From assembly GCF_018687715.1 (NCBI RefSeq), contig NC_056757.1:30795501-30859500 (forward strand): DNA of 64,000 bases, written 5' to 3'. The position numbers were made by a program, and so were the translations under genes. How positions within the stretch are numbered: position 1 is the stretch's first letter; every line of letters starts with the position of its first letter. Positions 27,390 through 41,202 of this stretch are shown piece by piece. The notes under the pieces were generated by a model. The model worked only from the letters and a program-made list of their open reading frames with translations. It had not been told where the DNA came from and searched no databases. The DNA is from Carya illinoinensis (taxonomy: Eukaryota; Streptophyta; Magnoliopsida; Fagales; Juglandaceae).

Positions 27390-28618
27390 GGCGCAAGCAG
27401 GCCATGGCAGGGCGGAGGGCCTCTCACTCTCAAATCGCACCTCTCGCCGCTCTCGGCGTCATCTCTCACCCAGTCAACAGCCATTGTGGCGTCTCTGAAA
27501 ACAGCCTCCATCGCCACCGAAGACGCCGACGAACCGACCGGAGTGACGTCGAAACCGATGTAGACGGTTTTCTCCCTTTTAAACGGCCGGTTTCGATCGA
27601 GATTCATCCATTTTTTATGATGTCGGTTCGGTTTTCACCCCTACTCACTAGAGATAATTTCCCCAAATGGCAACGTGCACTTTGCCGAGCCCTCAATGCC
27701 AAAAATAAATTCTGTTTTGTTGATGGCACTCTCAAAGCACCTGCTAATACCTCACTCGACTATGCTCAATGGAGCAGAACCAAAGATATGGTCCTCACTT
27801 GGGTTCTTAACACCATAACCCCTCCCCTAACCAATTCTTTGGACTACCACGATGACCCTCGAGCTGTATGGCTCGATCTTGAGTCTCGTTTTTGCCATGA
27901 CAACAATGCCTGTCTCTTCCATCTCAAACGAGAAATTTCCAATCTCCATCAAAACCAACTCTCCATACTTGACTAGTACAATACCATCAAACAACTTTGG
28001 GATGAATTGGGCAATCTCCAACCACCAACCGATGCCAGCACCTTGGAGAAGAGAGCTGAGGATGAACGTGTGTTCCAATTTCTACTGGGACTTAACGACT
28101 CATTCGCTGCTCTTCGAACCCAAATTATCACCACTAATCCTCTCCCATCTCTGAACAAAATTTTCTCAATCCTCTTTCAAGAGGAACAACAACGTCTTCT
28201 CCAAGTTTCCTGTACACCCTCCGAAAATCTTGCACTTGTTGCTCGGACTTTGCACACCAGTCGTCCACCCCTTAAGTGCACCGAATGTCGAAAAGATGGT
28301 CATTTGCGTAATCGTTGTTGGCTCCTTGTTGGATACCCTCCTGGACATGAACCTCGTCATCAGCACCAACCCTCACTTCTTGGCAAACCACCTACTACTG
28401 CTGCTGCCAATCTCGTCAGATCCACCTCAAGCCCAGTTCCAGGCCTTTTGCCAAAAAACTACCAGCAACTCATGAACCTCCTTTGACCTTCCTCTCTAGT
28501 GGCTAATTTTGTGGGTAATTCTTCAACCCTCCTGACCATATGAGCCACTGCCGATCCTTCTTCTCGAGCCTTCGACAGCCACCCACGGCTCACACGGTCT
28601 GATTACCCACGGGAGAAA

Positions 28619-31391
28619 TTGTTCCCATTGAAGGCATCAACTCTGTTTCTTTATCCAAATATCTCATCCTTCCAAATGTCCTTTACGTGCCCACCTTTTG
28701 TTATAATCTCCTTTTCGTCCCTCAACTTAGTAATATATTTATCCTGTGTAGCTATTTTCTCATCTTCTAAATGTTTTTTTAAGGACCTTCAATTGAAGAG
28801 GCTGATTGGAGCGAGTGAAGCTTGCAATGGGCTCTATATCTTTCGGCCCCAACAGTCTGTTGTTTTCTTTGCTCACAACCTTGATAATAAGACCCTCTGG
28901 CACCAACATCTAGATCATCCTTCTAGTTTTACTATTCCTAATATTTTTGATAGTCCATGTACTCTTTTTCATTATGATATTTGTACTCGTTCTAAGCAGA
29001 CTTGCTTACATTTTCAAAATCATGTTAATAAAATTACGACCCCTTTTAATCGTCTTTATTGTGATATTTGGGGTGGTTATTCCACTACTTCTATTTGTGG
29101 TGCCCATTATTTTTGTACTATTGTTAATGATTTTTCAAGCACTACATGGATTTATTTAATGTGTTTTAAATCTGAAACATTTAGTCTTTTGATGCATTTC
29201 TTTGCACTTGTTAAAACTCAATTCAACTCAACGGTTAAAATTATTTGTACCAACAATGGCCAAGAATTTCTTTCTCATAATCTCCAAACTTATTTTCATG
29301 ATCACGACATCATTCATGAGCGTACTTGTGTTGAAACTCATCAACAAAATAGTGTTGCAGAGCGTAAACATGGGCACCTCCTAAACGTTGCTCGCAGTCT
29401 TTGCTTTCAGGCATCTCTTCCCCTTAAATTTTGGGGAGACCGTGTTCTTACTGCTGCATACCTAATCAATAGGACTCCTAGTCGTTCTCTCCATACTCAA
29501 ACCCCTTTTCAACTTCTTCTCAACACTCCACCAGCCTACGCCCACCTTTGTGTGTTCGGTTGCCTTTGCTATGCTCTGACTCTTACTACTCATCGCGATA
29601 AATTTTCATCCAGAGCATCTTGTTGTGTCTTTCTCGGTTATCTTAGCAATCGTAAAGCTTATAAGTTATATAACCTTGACACATACACCATCTTCTACTC
29701 GCGTGATGTCACTTTTCATGAAGATCAATTTCATTTTCAAAATTCAGTGCCTTCTCACACACCTAGCTCCAACATTCTTCCTTTACCTATCCCAGAACTG
29801 ATTCCTCATTCCAACCCCTCCTCGGTCATCTCTTCAGACCCTGCACCCATTGTCCCTACTTCTTTATGTCCCCGTCACAACATTACTCGTCCAACATATC
29901 TCCTTGATTATGTTTGTCCTACCATACCCATGGAGTCCATTGCTTCTTCGACCGCTGCACAGTCCTCAGGTACTTCTCATCCCTTATCTACCTTTTTGTC
30001 ATATTCTTGTTTTTCTCTTGCTCATTATTCATGCTTAACTGCCCTTACTGCATCTGTTGAACTTACCTACTACTTTAAAGCTACTCACCACTCTCACTGG
30101 TGTGAAGCTATGGCCTCTGAACTTCGTGCCTTTGAAGAAAATTCCACTTGGACACTAAAATCTCTTCCTCTTGATAAGAAACCCATTGGTTGCAAGTGGG
30201 TTTTCAAGACCAAACTCTGAGCCAATGGTACTGTTGAGTGCTACAAAACTCGTATAGTGGCCAAAGGCTACACTCAAGTTGAAGGCCTCAACTATCATGA
30301 AACTTTTGCTCCTGTAGCCAAGATGACCACAGTCCACTGTGTTCTAGCCGTTGCCGCCACTAAAAAATGGATTATTCACCAAATGGATATTCACAATGCC
30401 TTTTTGCATAGTGAACTTGATGAAGAAGTTTACATGAACCCACCACCCGATTATTGTCTTAAGGGGGAGACACATGTATGCCACCTCAAGAAATCCCTCT
30501 ATGGCCTCAAATAAGCTTCCTGGAACTGTTTTTTTAAGCTAACCTCTGTTCTTTTTACTGCAGGTTCTGTCCAATCCGAGGCTGATCACTCTCTCTTTAC
30601 CTTGATCATTGCTACCAGTCTCACCCTTGTTCTTATTTATATTGATGACATCTTGGTTGTCGGCAATGATCTTTCTCAGGTAACTTATTTCAAGTCTATT
30701 ATCTCTACTCACTTCAAAACCAAGGATCTCGGCCCTCTCAAATATTTTCTTGGACTCGAAGTTGCTCACTCCTTTTCAAGCATTTTTCTTAAGCAGCAAA
30801 AATATGCCTTAGACATTCTTGTCGACAATGGCCAATTTGGTTCTCGTCCTGCCCTCTTTCCTATGGAGCAGAACCTGAAGCTCAACGACGTTGACACTGC
30901 TGATGAACTTCTCTCTGATCTTGCTCCTTATTGACGGTTAGTTGGACGTCTCATTTATCTCACCATAACTAGACCGGATATCGTTTTTGTGGTAAATATT
31001 CTCGGTCAATTCATGCATGCTTCCTGGATTCCACACATGACCGCTGCCACTCGTGTTCTTCGCTACATTAAAGGCACTCCAGGCCAATGCATTTTTTTCT
31101 CTTCCTCCAATAATCAACCTTGGCATCTCACATACAGCTCCCATGACCCTCTATTGTGACAATCAGTCCGCTCTCTATATTGCTCACAATCCAATTTTTC
31201 ATGAACGCACCAAGCAAATTGAGATCAACTGCCACATTGTTCGTGACAAACTCCGCTCTGGTCTCTTCACCACCACTCATCTTCCATCTTCCGAGCAAAT
31301 CGTTGATATCTTCACCGAAGCTCTGGGTTCTAATCTCTTTCATCATTTGTCTCACAAGTTAGACATTACGGATCTTCATGCACCAACTTGA
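28619..31391 (+). pseudogene. Copia pol: integrase, reverse transcriptase and RNase H remnant
   Basis: One frame runs from 28619 to 30934 through in-frame stops at 30218, 30512 and 30932. It encodes a GAG-pre-integrase part, an rve integrase core (CDIWG, NGQEF, then a Glu in the AERKHG block), and a copia reverse transcriptase with the YIDD catalytic motif near 30641. The last part (about 31053-31391) is in another frame and keeps the YCDNQSA and FHERTKQIEI blocks of RNase H. The first half of RNase H, with its initial catalytic acidic residues, is missing. No D-S/T-G protease motif is found upstream. The element cannot transpose by itself. Confidence 0.88.
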
Positions 31392-31837
31392 GGGGGAGTA
31401 TTACAGATATCAAATCCCATAATTTTAGCAATCTCTATTACAGCTACCAAATCCCACGATTTTCCATGATTTTAGCAGCATCGCAAGTTGGGCATTACGG
31501 ATCTTCATGCACCAACTTGAGGGGGAGTATTACAGCTACTAAATCCCATAATTTTAGCAATCTCTATTACAGCTACCAAATTACAGCTACCAAATCCCAT
31601 GATTTCCCATGATTTTAGCAACTACCAAATTACAGTTACCAAATCTCATGATTTTAGCAATCTTTATTACAAAATCCCATGATTTTAGCAATCTTTATTA
31701 CAGCCACCGAATCCTATGATTTCTCTATATAGTTATTTTTATCTTTCTTTCCATGTATAACTCATCAAACGTGTCTTATTTGTATATGAGATCAATGAGA
31801 AATATGAAGAATTATTCTACCAATTTATTTCTTAACA
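31387..31837 (+). repeat. Copia polypurine tract and 3' LTR with an internal duplication
   Basis: The polypurine tract ttgagggggag ends at 31398 and the LTR starts TATTACAG at 31399 and ends CTTAACA at 31837 (439 bp against 343 bp at the 5' end). Inside it, about 31470-31527 repeats the end of pol plus the polypurine tract (cattacggatcttcatgcacc, then gagggggag) and a second TATTACAG starts at 31528. So the LTR holds a partial copy of its own upstream junction. Confidence 0.85.
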
Positions 31838-32362
31838 CAGGGAGTAGATCTCATTCCTCTTCCCTGTTTCTATGGTTCTATACTGAGTTTGCTTTGGATC
31901 TTGGAAAATGTTTTCGTTTCCATATTTTTTATTCTAGTGTTCTAGCTTATTGAATCGTTTCAGTCGTGGGTTTTGACAAATGAAGCTGTTTTTGATACTA
32001 TCCTCTTCCTCGATCTCGTCTGAATAAATTCCATACATATGGTACCGACAATGTAAACTCAGCGAGTCATCTTGCAATATTACCATCATAGAAAGTTGAA
32101 TTAGAATAGGATGAAAACACATTTTATAACGAAACATCATCCTATAGGTACGACCAAAAGTTGCAATATCAAGTTTTCCCATTTCAAAGGTTTGTCTATA
32201 TATTTCTACAAAAGTTCATGTGTTGTTCATAAGAGACACAGGAGAGTTTGCGTCCAATACTGTGAAGAATCGATTCCGAAATTCTCACTTAGCACCAATT
32301 GCAACTACCCAAAATCAATAAGATGTAGTTAAAGTGGCTGGCTTAACTTCAATGCTACCCTT

Positions 32363-35300
32363 TTATGCTCCAATTCCAATTAACCTAAGCTGCAGGAGAT
32401 GAAAAAGGTTATCAGATCACAATTCAATGAGTCACTGGTGCAGTAATATCCAACAGCAGGGAATGGAAGAGATCACTTAAAAATAAATAAATAAATAAAA
32501 AAGATCAAGGAGATTACAATATTATTCTGAGGCATCCTCCAATAGAATCCCTGGAGGACAATTGGGAGGACGTTGCAGGCTGCAAAGATAAAAATAATCA
32601 GCGCATGCATGCCCATCCACTCCATCACAGCAGTGGGACGCCTATATCTACACACATCAACCTGTGGAAAACCACCATGATTATCAGGGCGAAGATGAAG
32701 ATAACATATAAAGTGGAAAATAACATTTAAATGGAGTTCATTGTTTTTAAGTTTTTAACAAAACTAACTTCACCAGAAATAAAGATCCATGCTAGATAAT
32801 GATGAGCAAATGAGCGAAGAAAAATTTCTTTCCGGGATTGATCATGTAAGATTTTTAGACATCCTACCAATATGTAAATCCCAGCGAAGAGAATACCAGC
32901 AGCACCAGCAGTGAAACACATGTAACTCAACGTGTAGAGAACCTTGTTAAAATGCATCCCTGCAACGGGGAAGCATGTGATGAAATACACTGCAAGTAGC
33001 GTAATGACTACCCAATACCATATATTAAATTTGGAGATATATGTGAAAAGACTACTTACCACAGAAGTCCAATGCAAGGCCAAAGACAACAAGACAAGAT
33101 GACGTAACCATCCAGTGAAGGATCCTATCTCTGTGGTCCTAAATGATGGTGAATACAATTCGTGAGAGAAAATAAACCTTCAGTGAAGTAAGGAAAACAT
33201 GCTCCGACATTATTATTTGTCACCTTATAATGGACGATAATGTGCCCGTAATGCAAACCGACCAAGCAGGTAAGAGTGGCCATCACTGAACTACAAAAAT
33301 AAAGATGGTGGTCACCCCAAAAGCACCAAAATTAAAATTTGATTATAATCTATACTAACAATATCATCTCCTATTCAAGGATTCTAAGCTGATGGGATTC
33401 AGTTTAAGAATTAAGATCATCCAATGGCCCAAGTGGCATTGTTCCTTTGTCCAGATTATAGTGGAACTTTTATTTAAGCTATAGCAGAACACACCTTAGA
33501 AGTCCTTCAGGATCAAAAGGGGCTTGACACCATGTCGGAGCATCAGAAGGTAATGGGCCATAATCCGGGGAGTTAATACTGCATTGCTGTGAGCAAAGAG
33601 ACAGAAATATGAGTATTTTAGGGAAAAACGGCAGCCTGGTGGGGAAGGCAATTGTAAGCAACTTTACAAAAGTATACCGGTGTTCGTGCGTAGATTGCTC
33701 TTTTGTACAAATGTTGTATACCCAATATCTTACGATCGATCATTCCAACAGCATTACAAGCTGGCCCAGTGTCACCATGCACTCCACATTTCACCTTCCA
33801 AAGAGAAACATTCAGCCATCAGTTTCATATGTAAAACCATACCTCATAATTCTTTAACCTTGTGTAAAATCATCATGGGGGATGAAATAAAAGATCAAAT
33901 CTTACCGAAAACAATTTTGGTGTAGAGGAGGAGATTTCAGTTGGAATTTGATACTCCCAATCAGGCACATACAAGCCATATAACAAGGAAAGATATAGAG
34001 TGGTAAGCATCAAAGCCAAAGCCCTGAGAGAGAGACAAGTAGCATACATTAATGACAGTGCAAATGCAAATACACAAACAGAGAAGCCAACATTTGAAAC
34101 TACTAACTAGGGAAGAAATACAACATTGGTATTTCCACGTTCAGAGGGCCTTGCAATCACCTCATTTCCAGCATATTTTTTCCCCATGTATCAATATATC
34201 ACAACTGATTTGTTTTTTAATAAGTAATATATCACAACTGATTTAAGCTTCCAAACGTCATTATCATGTTCCCCCCACTCCTCCCGCTCAGGAATGAGTT
34301 CTCTTTTTTTTTCCCCTATTATTGCTTAAGGTTCCTTCTCCATCAGCTATTTGTGTTCTCAGTCACTTGTGTAACAAATCAGAAATTTCATAGATGGTCT
34401 TCTGAATTAGCAAACAATCACAGATATGATCCCACTTTCTCCAGTTTCTATAAATTTAAATACATTGGCATCTACTGAGGTACAGGTTCACCAATACCTC
34501 AAATTCATAAATCTAGAGTCTGTGGCTGAAAATTAGAAATAATGCAATCAGCAAAACCTACCATTGGAATTGATATTTTCTGAGCAAGGACGACCCCAAA
34601 TAAACATCATCATCACCCTTCAGCCAAATCTCACACAGTGCTGCCAGCAGATATGCTATTGCAATTCTCTGTAGGGGCAGGGAGGGAGAGGGGAAAGGCA
34701 TGCATTATTTTAAAGCTGATGAATGCACTGCATAAAATTGGAAATATGTTTCATTGGCAGTCCATAACAAATTATAGGTTAAATCTAGCACGGTATTAAG
34801 CCAGACAAAGCCAATTCCAGAAGACATTAAATCATTTATGCAGTATGTTCTCAGGTTCAACTAATATACATTTGAATGAACCATAGCCCACCATGACTTT
34901 GCTTCTTGCTTATGGTACCTGGCATGATAAACATTCAACAAGAGAAAAACCTAGCCACACCCACACATACAAGATATACCTGTAGAATACCCATCCATCT
35001 CATATGTTCAATATCCACTCCATATGTTAAATCTTTAAGGCCATGGAGGAAGCCACCTGTACAAGAGGTAGAGAGTATACATTCAGTAAAAACAAATGAA
35101 AGATGCATTCTTGATTAAATGCCCCCAAGATTAATGAACATAAAATACTCAGCTTCTGCAAAACAATGAATATTATTATTGTTAATATCCTGCTGTTACT
35201 GCTAAGCATTTTACTTTCATCTGCAGGGTAACAGCTAAAAAGAAAAACGTGTATAAATTCTGGTATAGAGGAGGCCAAGACATGAATATCTAGTAAATCA

Positions 35301-37577
35301 CCTTGAAGAAATAGGCCTAACATTAAAAGCTTTAGAGCCCGTAGTATTGCTTTTCTAGTTGCAGTAATTCTGCATGACAATCTCTGTAGATGGCAAGGAC
35401 TTTTGTTAGGCTCAGGGATCAATGGTAGTAGAAGTAGCATCCATGCAATAAGATTATTTTCTCTAAATATAACATAAGATCTAAGTTATCTTCTTCTCTG
35501 CCTTGAACGGACAAATTAGATTGAAAACAGAAATGAAAGTAACATTTCACATTAATCATATTAAATATTACGTTAAAACTACTTGGATGCTGATGATAAA
35601 AGCACTAGGTTGCCAGAGCAAGAGATACCTTGTAAGTAAGTGCAAGCGAAATACCAACAATAAAGAGGAAAAACGGCATGACAAAATCAGCAAGGGTTAA
35701 ACCATTCCAAGGTGAATGATTAAGAGCAGGAAGGACTCCACCAGCATCATCCACGATTATCATTAGCTGCATCAAGAATGAGAGAAATTTGGAAACATAA
35801 CACCAGTTAGCATATATGTAGAGAGTATGGGCAAAGAGAGAATTTTGTTTAGCATGTACATGGAGGGTATATTATTGTCAATAAATGAAAAGGGGGCTTG
35901 CACCTTGCCTTGATTGAGGGATGTCATAGTGCTAAAATGGACATAACTAACATGTCAATTACAATTGGTGCCTATCTCAAACAGTTGCTCACTTTTTTCC
36001 ATTAATCTGCACAAACCCAGTTCAGGTATACAGTCCATGCAAGCATCACACACTGCTAGCTTTCCATATTTATTTATAGTTAAGATCGCATTAATGGAAA
36101 CCACCATAAACCGATTGCGACTTTAAACAAAATAGATGTTTTTCATTTCCCTAAAAACTCCAGTTAGTTCATATAGAGCAAACTAAAATCGACATATAGA
36201 AATCTTTTATACCCCAACATGCATTCTCTTGTTTTATATCCCCCATACTCGAGGCTTCAACATGTTTGAAGGTTCTGCTGTGTTCCACTTTGCATTTGTG
36301 CATCACTGGTAGGGCGGTCTAAAGTCTTAAGAGTACTAGGTTTTAAACCCTACGGTGGTGTTAGCTACCCAGCACATCCCAAACAAGCCAAAGCCCCACA
36401 TAAGCAGCCGTTCTAAACCGGCTTAAAAGGGTATAGAGAAATGACAGAGGACTAGTGCACAATTCCTCAACAAGGTGGTGGGTCGGTGGCCTTCTCCTGA
36501 GTGCCCCGTCGCTACTAACTTTATATAAAGGAAAGTGGTGCATCAAATGCCTATATTAAACAATTCGGGCTGACATTGACTGTTGATTCCTTTAGCGTAA
36601 AAGCGTTACAAAGGAAGATCGTTGACTTTGCCAGTCCAATCGTTGCCTGCATCAGACGCTCTTTCAAGCTCCAATGACTTCCTCTCCTTTTATTATTCAT
36701 TCCAATATAAACTATGAACCATTATGAGTCATATGTATCTCTAAACTATCTACCATAAAAACATATCATATACTAAGGATTTGGTCTCGTGCACATCAAC
36801 TTTAGAACTCATTCTGAGACACTGCAAATTAGAACGCAGCTGAAGCCCAAAAAATAGAGGTGTTTATAGGGACGTACAAAGCTTAAATAGCAACCCTTTT
36901 GATTTAGTAACTAGATATAAGTCCTCTTTTCTCCTCGTTTAGATTAACTCAAACAATAAGGATCATGGGGCAACCAAACCAATTCAGGAAATAGGAAAAA
37001 ACATTTTTTTTTTCAACCAAAAAAATAATATTTTTTTTTTTAATGTTCTGGAAACAATAAAACGAACAGAAGTCTATACTCAATTGAAATGGAAGTCAAA
37101 TTCTTCCTCGGACTGTAGAAAATCGAAGCCGCATCAAGAGGACGTTGTCTGATCTCAAGTCCTCTGCTTCTGCACTCCCAAAGATTTGGTTAAAAAGAAT
37201 TAAAAAAGGTGCAGTGCAACCCCAGTTTTCTAAAATCCACATTATGTGTGTGTGAAAAAAATGAAGAAAAATAAGAGGCACAGAGGAGAAAGATGATGGG
37301 CGTGGGGAACCATTACCCCAACAGTGATGCCACGAAAAACGTCCAGCGAAACAAGGCGTTGTTGTTTTTGCTGCTGCTTTTGCTTGGGAACTTCCTCTTC
37401 GATCTTATTTAATCCACCACCACCACCGGCATTGAGAATGGCGATGCCGGATCTTCCACAGACAGCCATTTCAACATCATCTTCGTCCTGAACAGACGAG
37501 GGCTTCACTCCACGCTTGATCTTGTTCTCCTGCTCCTCAGCATCATCGTGCCCTCTAATAGGTTCGTATATTCCCAT
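32363..37577 (-). CDS. Heparan-alpha-glucosaminide N-acetyltransferase-like membrane protein
   Basis: Multi-pass membrane protein related to animal HGSNAT, which transfers acetyl from cytosolic acetyl-CoA to glucosamine across the lysosomal membrane; the plant substrate is not known to me. Thirteen exons join in frame: 37317-37577, 35629-35766, 35302-35383, 34980-35056, 34562-34668, 33906-34023, 33678-33794, 33495-33586, 33224-33290, 33060-33138, 32868-32959, 32518-32661 and 32363-32389, giving 466 residues. Family blocks are RLVSLDVFRGITVGL, VDDAGG, NHSPWNGLTLADFVMPFF (His at about residue 104 aligns with the proposed active-site His) and MEWMGMHALIIFI. About ten hydrophobic helices follow a hydrophilic 75-residue N-terminus. 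The ATG at 37577 is the first in frame. The 1.55-kb first intron holds nothing recognised. Confidence 0.93.
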
Positions 37578-37889
37578 CACTCACTCTCTCTTAAATCCCG
37601 TTCTATAGATTTATTTCCTGATGCTTCCTCCGTTCACTCAAATGTCAAAAGCAAAATGCAGACCCACGAACTAGTCCCATCAACAGACTAAACACCCTCT
37701 CTGTTTGTAATGCGACGAGAAACACCTGACTGAGAGCGTTAGATTTGTTGTCGTTGCTGTTGTTTTCTATTTGAAGAAAAGAATAAACTTTCTACAAATG
37801 AAGATCGATCAGATTTGCCTTTTCAGTTACCCTGATCTTGCTCTTTCTATTTCGTCTTCTGCTTCCCTTACCCTTTTCTGATCTTCCTA

Positions 37890-37897
37890 TATTTATA
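37890..37897 (-). promoter_or_regulatory. TATA box of the HGSNAT-like gene
   Basis: TATAAATA on the minus strand, about 310 nt upstream of the start codon, with a CT/GA-rich leader in between. Assigned by consensus and position. Confidence 0.5.
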
Positions 37898-37899
37898 GG

Positions 37900-40234
37900 A
37901 AGCAGGAGTTATGGAGATAAAGATCAAACGGGTAGAAATGATCTTAAAGGAATATCATTTATGGGTTATGAATAGCCGAATAAGAATCACCATTATGATT
38001 GTTATTTTAAAATCCATAATTTTCTTCACCTCTGATATCTATTTAAATCAAAAAGGAAAATCTCAAAACAGAAAGAAAATCTTGGTAAAAACATTTCTTT
38101 GTTTTTTTCTCTCTTGTTTTGCATGGCGAGTGGTCGAAGAGGGTTGAGTCGTGGCCGTAGTTGGCACCCGACAAACCATCCTCGTTTGATGTTATTAATA
38201 TACGTGTCGAATCTATGTAAAACAAAACAAATATATAAATATCGAATCTAAAGTCGCGTAAATGCAATGTTTGTTTTTAGATTTCTAATTCTTCTTTTAC
38301 TCCTCAATAAAAATCACGTGGAAAAAGACTTTACATATGTGACACTCTAAAATATTCATCCACCATATCTCTATCTTATGAATGTTTATGATGAAAATTA
38401 CAAAATCTTAAAAGATAAATAATTCAATTTTTATCAAAGAGTAGCTCAGGATCTTGATTGATAGGGACAAAGATTTTACAAAATAGTATTTAATCTTAAT
38501 TAAAAAAACAAGACAACTAGCAGCGTTCTGTAGTTGAACAATAATGAGCACAGCATTTATTCTGTAGCCGCAATGGCAATAGATATTAGATGGGGTTCTT
38601 TTAGTAAAGCAACATGGCAACCGATTGCAAATCGTCCACACAAATTCGAGCTGCCACCACCAGCCATAGCAAAGCAGACAACCAGTGACAGGCACTGATG
38701 TATCCGTGCAATTGCAGACACGTATGATGTTGAAAAGATATTTCTTATGGCGAGCTGCAGAAGAATAGCCATTAGTTTACACCAACTCTATCAAATAAGA
38801 GCAAGTAGAGTCGTAAAATTATAAATATTACATAATTATTTAAAAATAAAATAAAATTTATAATTAAAAAATTAATTTTTTTATATAAATCTTATATTAA
38901 TTTATTTTTATTTAAAATGATTACATGCCGTTTATACAATCACAATTATAAATATTATTTCTCATTAAATAAAGTGAATCAGATTGAAATAATCAGAAAA
39001 TTGCTGTATTGTAAAGATAATTTGTAAAATAGTACACACGGAAGGAATAAGGGAAAGTTACTGTATTGTACAAATAATTTGTGATAGTACACGCGGAAGG
39101 AATAAGGTCCGGTGGTAAAGCAGAATTATTTATTATTACTCTTTAATATTTTTTATTATTATTTTTAGAATATATTCATAAAATATTTAAAATCATCTCA
39201 CTATTTAAATATAATCTAAAGATATGACAGATTGATTATGGCCTATGTTACCTGAATATGATGGGAATAAAAAAACATGACGAGGCAGACATGATAAATT
39301 CTCAAGATTTCTTTCCTACCTCATCAACTTTGCATTTCAAAGCACGCCCTTTGATCGGTGCGGTACTAAACTTTTTATGCCTTAATTATTAAAAATAAAA
39401 AGAAAGAGCCTTGTAGCATGCCTTTTGACCGTTGTGTTTTTTTAATTTTTTGTCAATAATGAAATTGTTCACATGTCTGTTGTGTCTAGGAAGGGGAAGA
39501 TCGTAGCCTTCAATCATTTGTGGGTGTTTTAAGCTCAATTTAGATATAAAAAAATATTTTATCTAATCTTATTATTATAATTTTTTTAAATTCTTATATA
39601 AAATATAATAAATAATTTAACTTTTTCAAATTTCAAAACAATAATAATATTAAAAAATAATATTTTATTTATTTCAACTTTTATCTCAACTAACTATCTA
39701 ACTCGCACACAAGTACTTAATCTAAAAGAACCAAACTATCCAGACCGAGAGTGGATTATTGCAGCAAAATTATGTCGCCTAACAAGAAGAACATCCGCCC
39801 ATCTATACATAAAGTATAGCAGATAGACAGTGATTATCTGCAAATATGAATTAAAGATGGTCCTGTGCTTCTATCTACAAGAAACAAAGAGAATAACTGG
39901 GAAAAAACGAGAAGATATCATGATTCAAGACTATTGTATTGTCTATTTTGCAAGATTATTACATTCACAGCATCGTATATCTATTACCAACATGGTACTC
40001 ATTTGCATGAGTACCAACAACGTACTCCAATGCCATTCCACAATGATAATGAGTTTTGCACAATTTATTGATCAATGATTGAGATCCTCTCAATTTTATA
40101 CCAAATCGGATAATTCAATTCACTTGTTGATCAACACCAATCAGTACCCAAAAACAAAAAACAAAAAACAAAGGTCAGGTTATAGAATTGAACTCATTGT
40201 TTGTAGCCAAGCATTGGCTAGATGGTATATTAGT
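37900..40234. other. Intergenic DNA with AT-rich MITE-like copies
   Basis: No gene recognised. AT-rich miniature-element copies lie at about 38815-38975 (core taaaatttataattaaaaaa, shared with 1-135) and about 39540-39700 (the second family). A short imperfect tandem repeat occurs near 38995-39110 (gtaatttgtgatagtacacgcggaaggaataag-like). Small open frames have no family features. Confidence 0.5.
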
Positions 40235-40243
40235 TTTGATTAA

Positions 40244-40750
40244 GGAAAATACTAGACACAAAAAGATCCCACACACTGATATGACACACTATTAATATGC
40301 CACGTATCTTTTTTTTCCCTCTTTTTTTTTTTCTCATTTCTCCCTTCTCCTTGACGTCACCCCCTTCATTTTTTTTTCTCCCCTCCACCGTGCCCTCTCT
40401 CTATGCCAGCCATGGTGGGTAGAAAACGCTAGCGTGGAGTACCGATAAGGAGTGCAGATTCGAGAGTATGCCTCGATAAGTGAATCAGGTCGGGCCATGG
40501 ATCGCAACGCTACTCTATCTAGCAAGACTCCACCACTCAGAGGAAGTCGCCGTGATTGGTGTTGCAGTTCGACCACCAAGGCTGGGTGCGATGGCACAAT
40601 GTGGCTAGGAGGAGGAGTGGGGCTCGATTTCAAGAGAAGGAGAGGGAGAGGGGCTGTGCTGTGGGGCGCAGGTTTGGTCGGGAGGCCACCAGTGATGGGG
40701 AACGGCAGCCAGTGGTGGACAACTATGAGTTGCGGTAGTGCTACTATGGC

Positions 40751-40846
<96 letters not shown>

Positions 40847-41013
40847 GTGAAGGGAGGGGGCACATGACTACGGGGAGCTGAAGTGGGAAAGAGGAGAGAG
40901 AGCGAAAGTAGGGGAATGAGGGACTAGGGAAAATGGACACGCGGTACACTAATAGTGTGATACATTAATGTGTGGGATCCCTTTGTGATCTTTTTGTGTC
41001 TCTAGCAGCTCCC
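40244..41013. mobile_element. Non-autonomous Mutator-like element with a GC-rich interior
   Basis: A 770-bp unit flanked by a perfect 9-bp target duplication tttgattaa (40235-40243 and 41014-41022), the duplication length of Mutator-like elements. The ends are inverted repeats sharing ctaga(ga)cacaaaaagatc and then a diverged cacac...ctattaat block. The interior (about 40330-40900) is much more GC-rich than its surroundings and contains a (GA)n array. There is no transposase. The GC-rich interior could be captured host DNA (Pack-MULE style), but I do not recognise the source. Confidence 0.75.
40754..40842. repeat. (GA)n microsatellite, about 44 units
   Basis: Uninterrupted GA dinucleotide array within the Mutator-like element, giving Arg-Glu and Ser-Leu artefact frames on the two strands. 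Confidence 0.97.
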
Positions 41014-41202
41014 TTTGATTAAATAGAAGATGTTGGTACATCAAATTATCAAACCACACAATTGAGATACAGAGTCCTCAATAAACATGTTTTTTTGGAA
41101 AAGAAAAGAAAAACAAGACAAATTGTTTGGACAAAAAGGTCTCTGGGAATATTTTCCACTTGTATTAATTTATTCCATTTCATAGGGTCAATGGCAGCAC
41201 CA

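Noticed and set aside
40452..40949. Overlapping 110-130 residue frames on both strands in the Mutator-like element
   Set aside because: Both depend on the GA array and GC-rich interior; no domain, no splice signals, and they lie within a mobile element.
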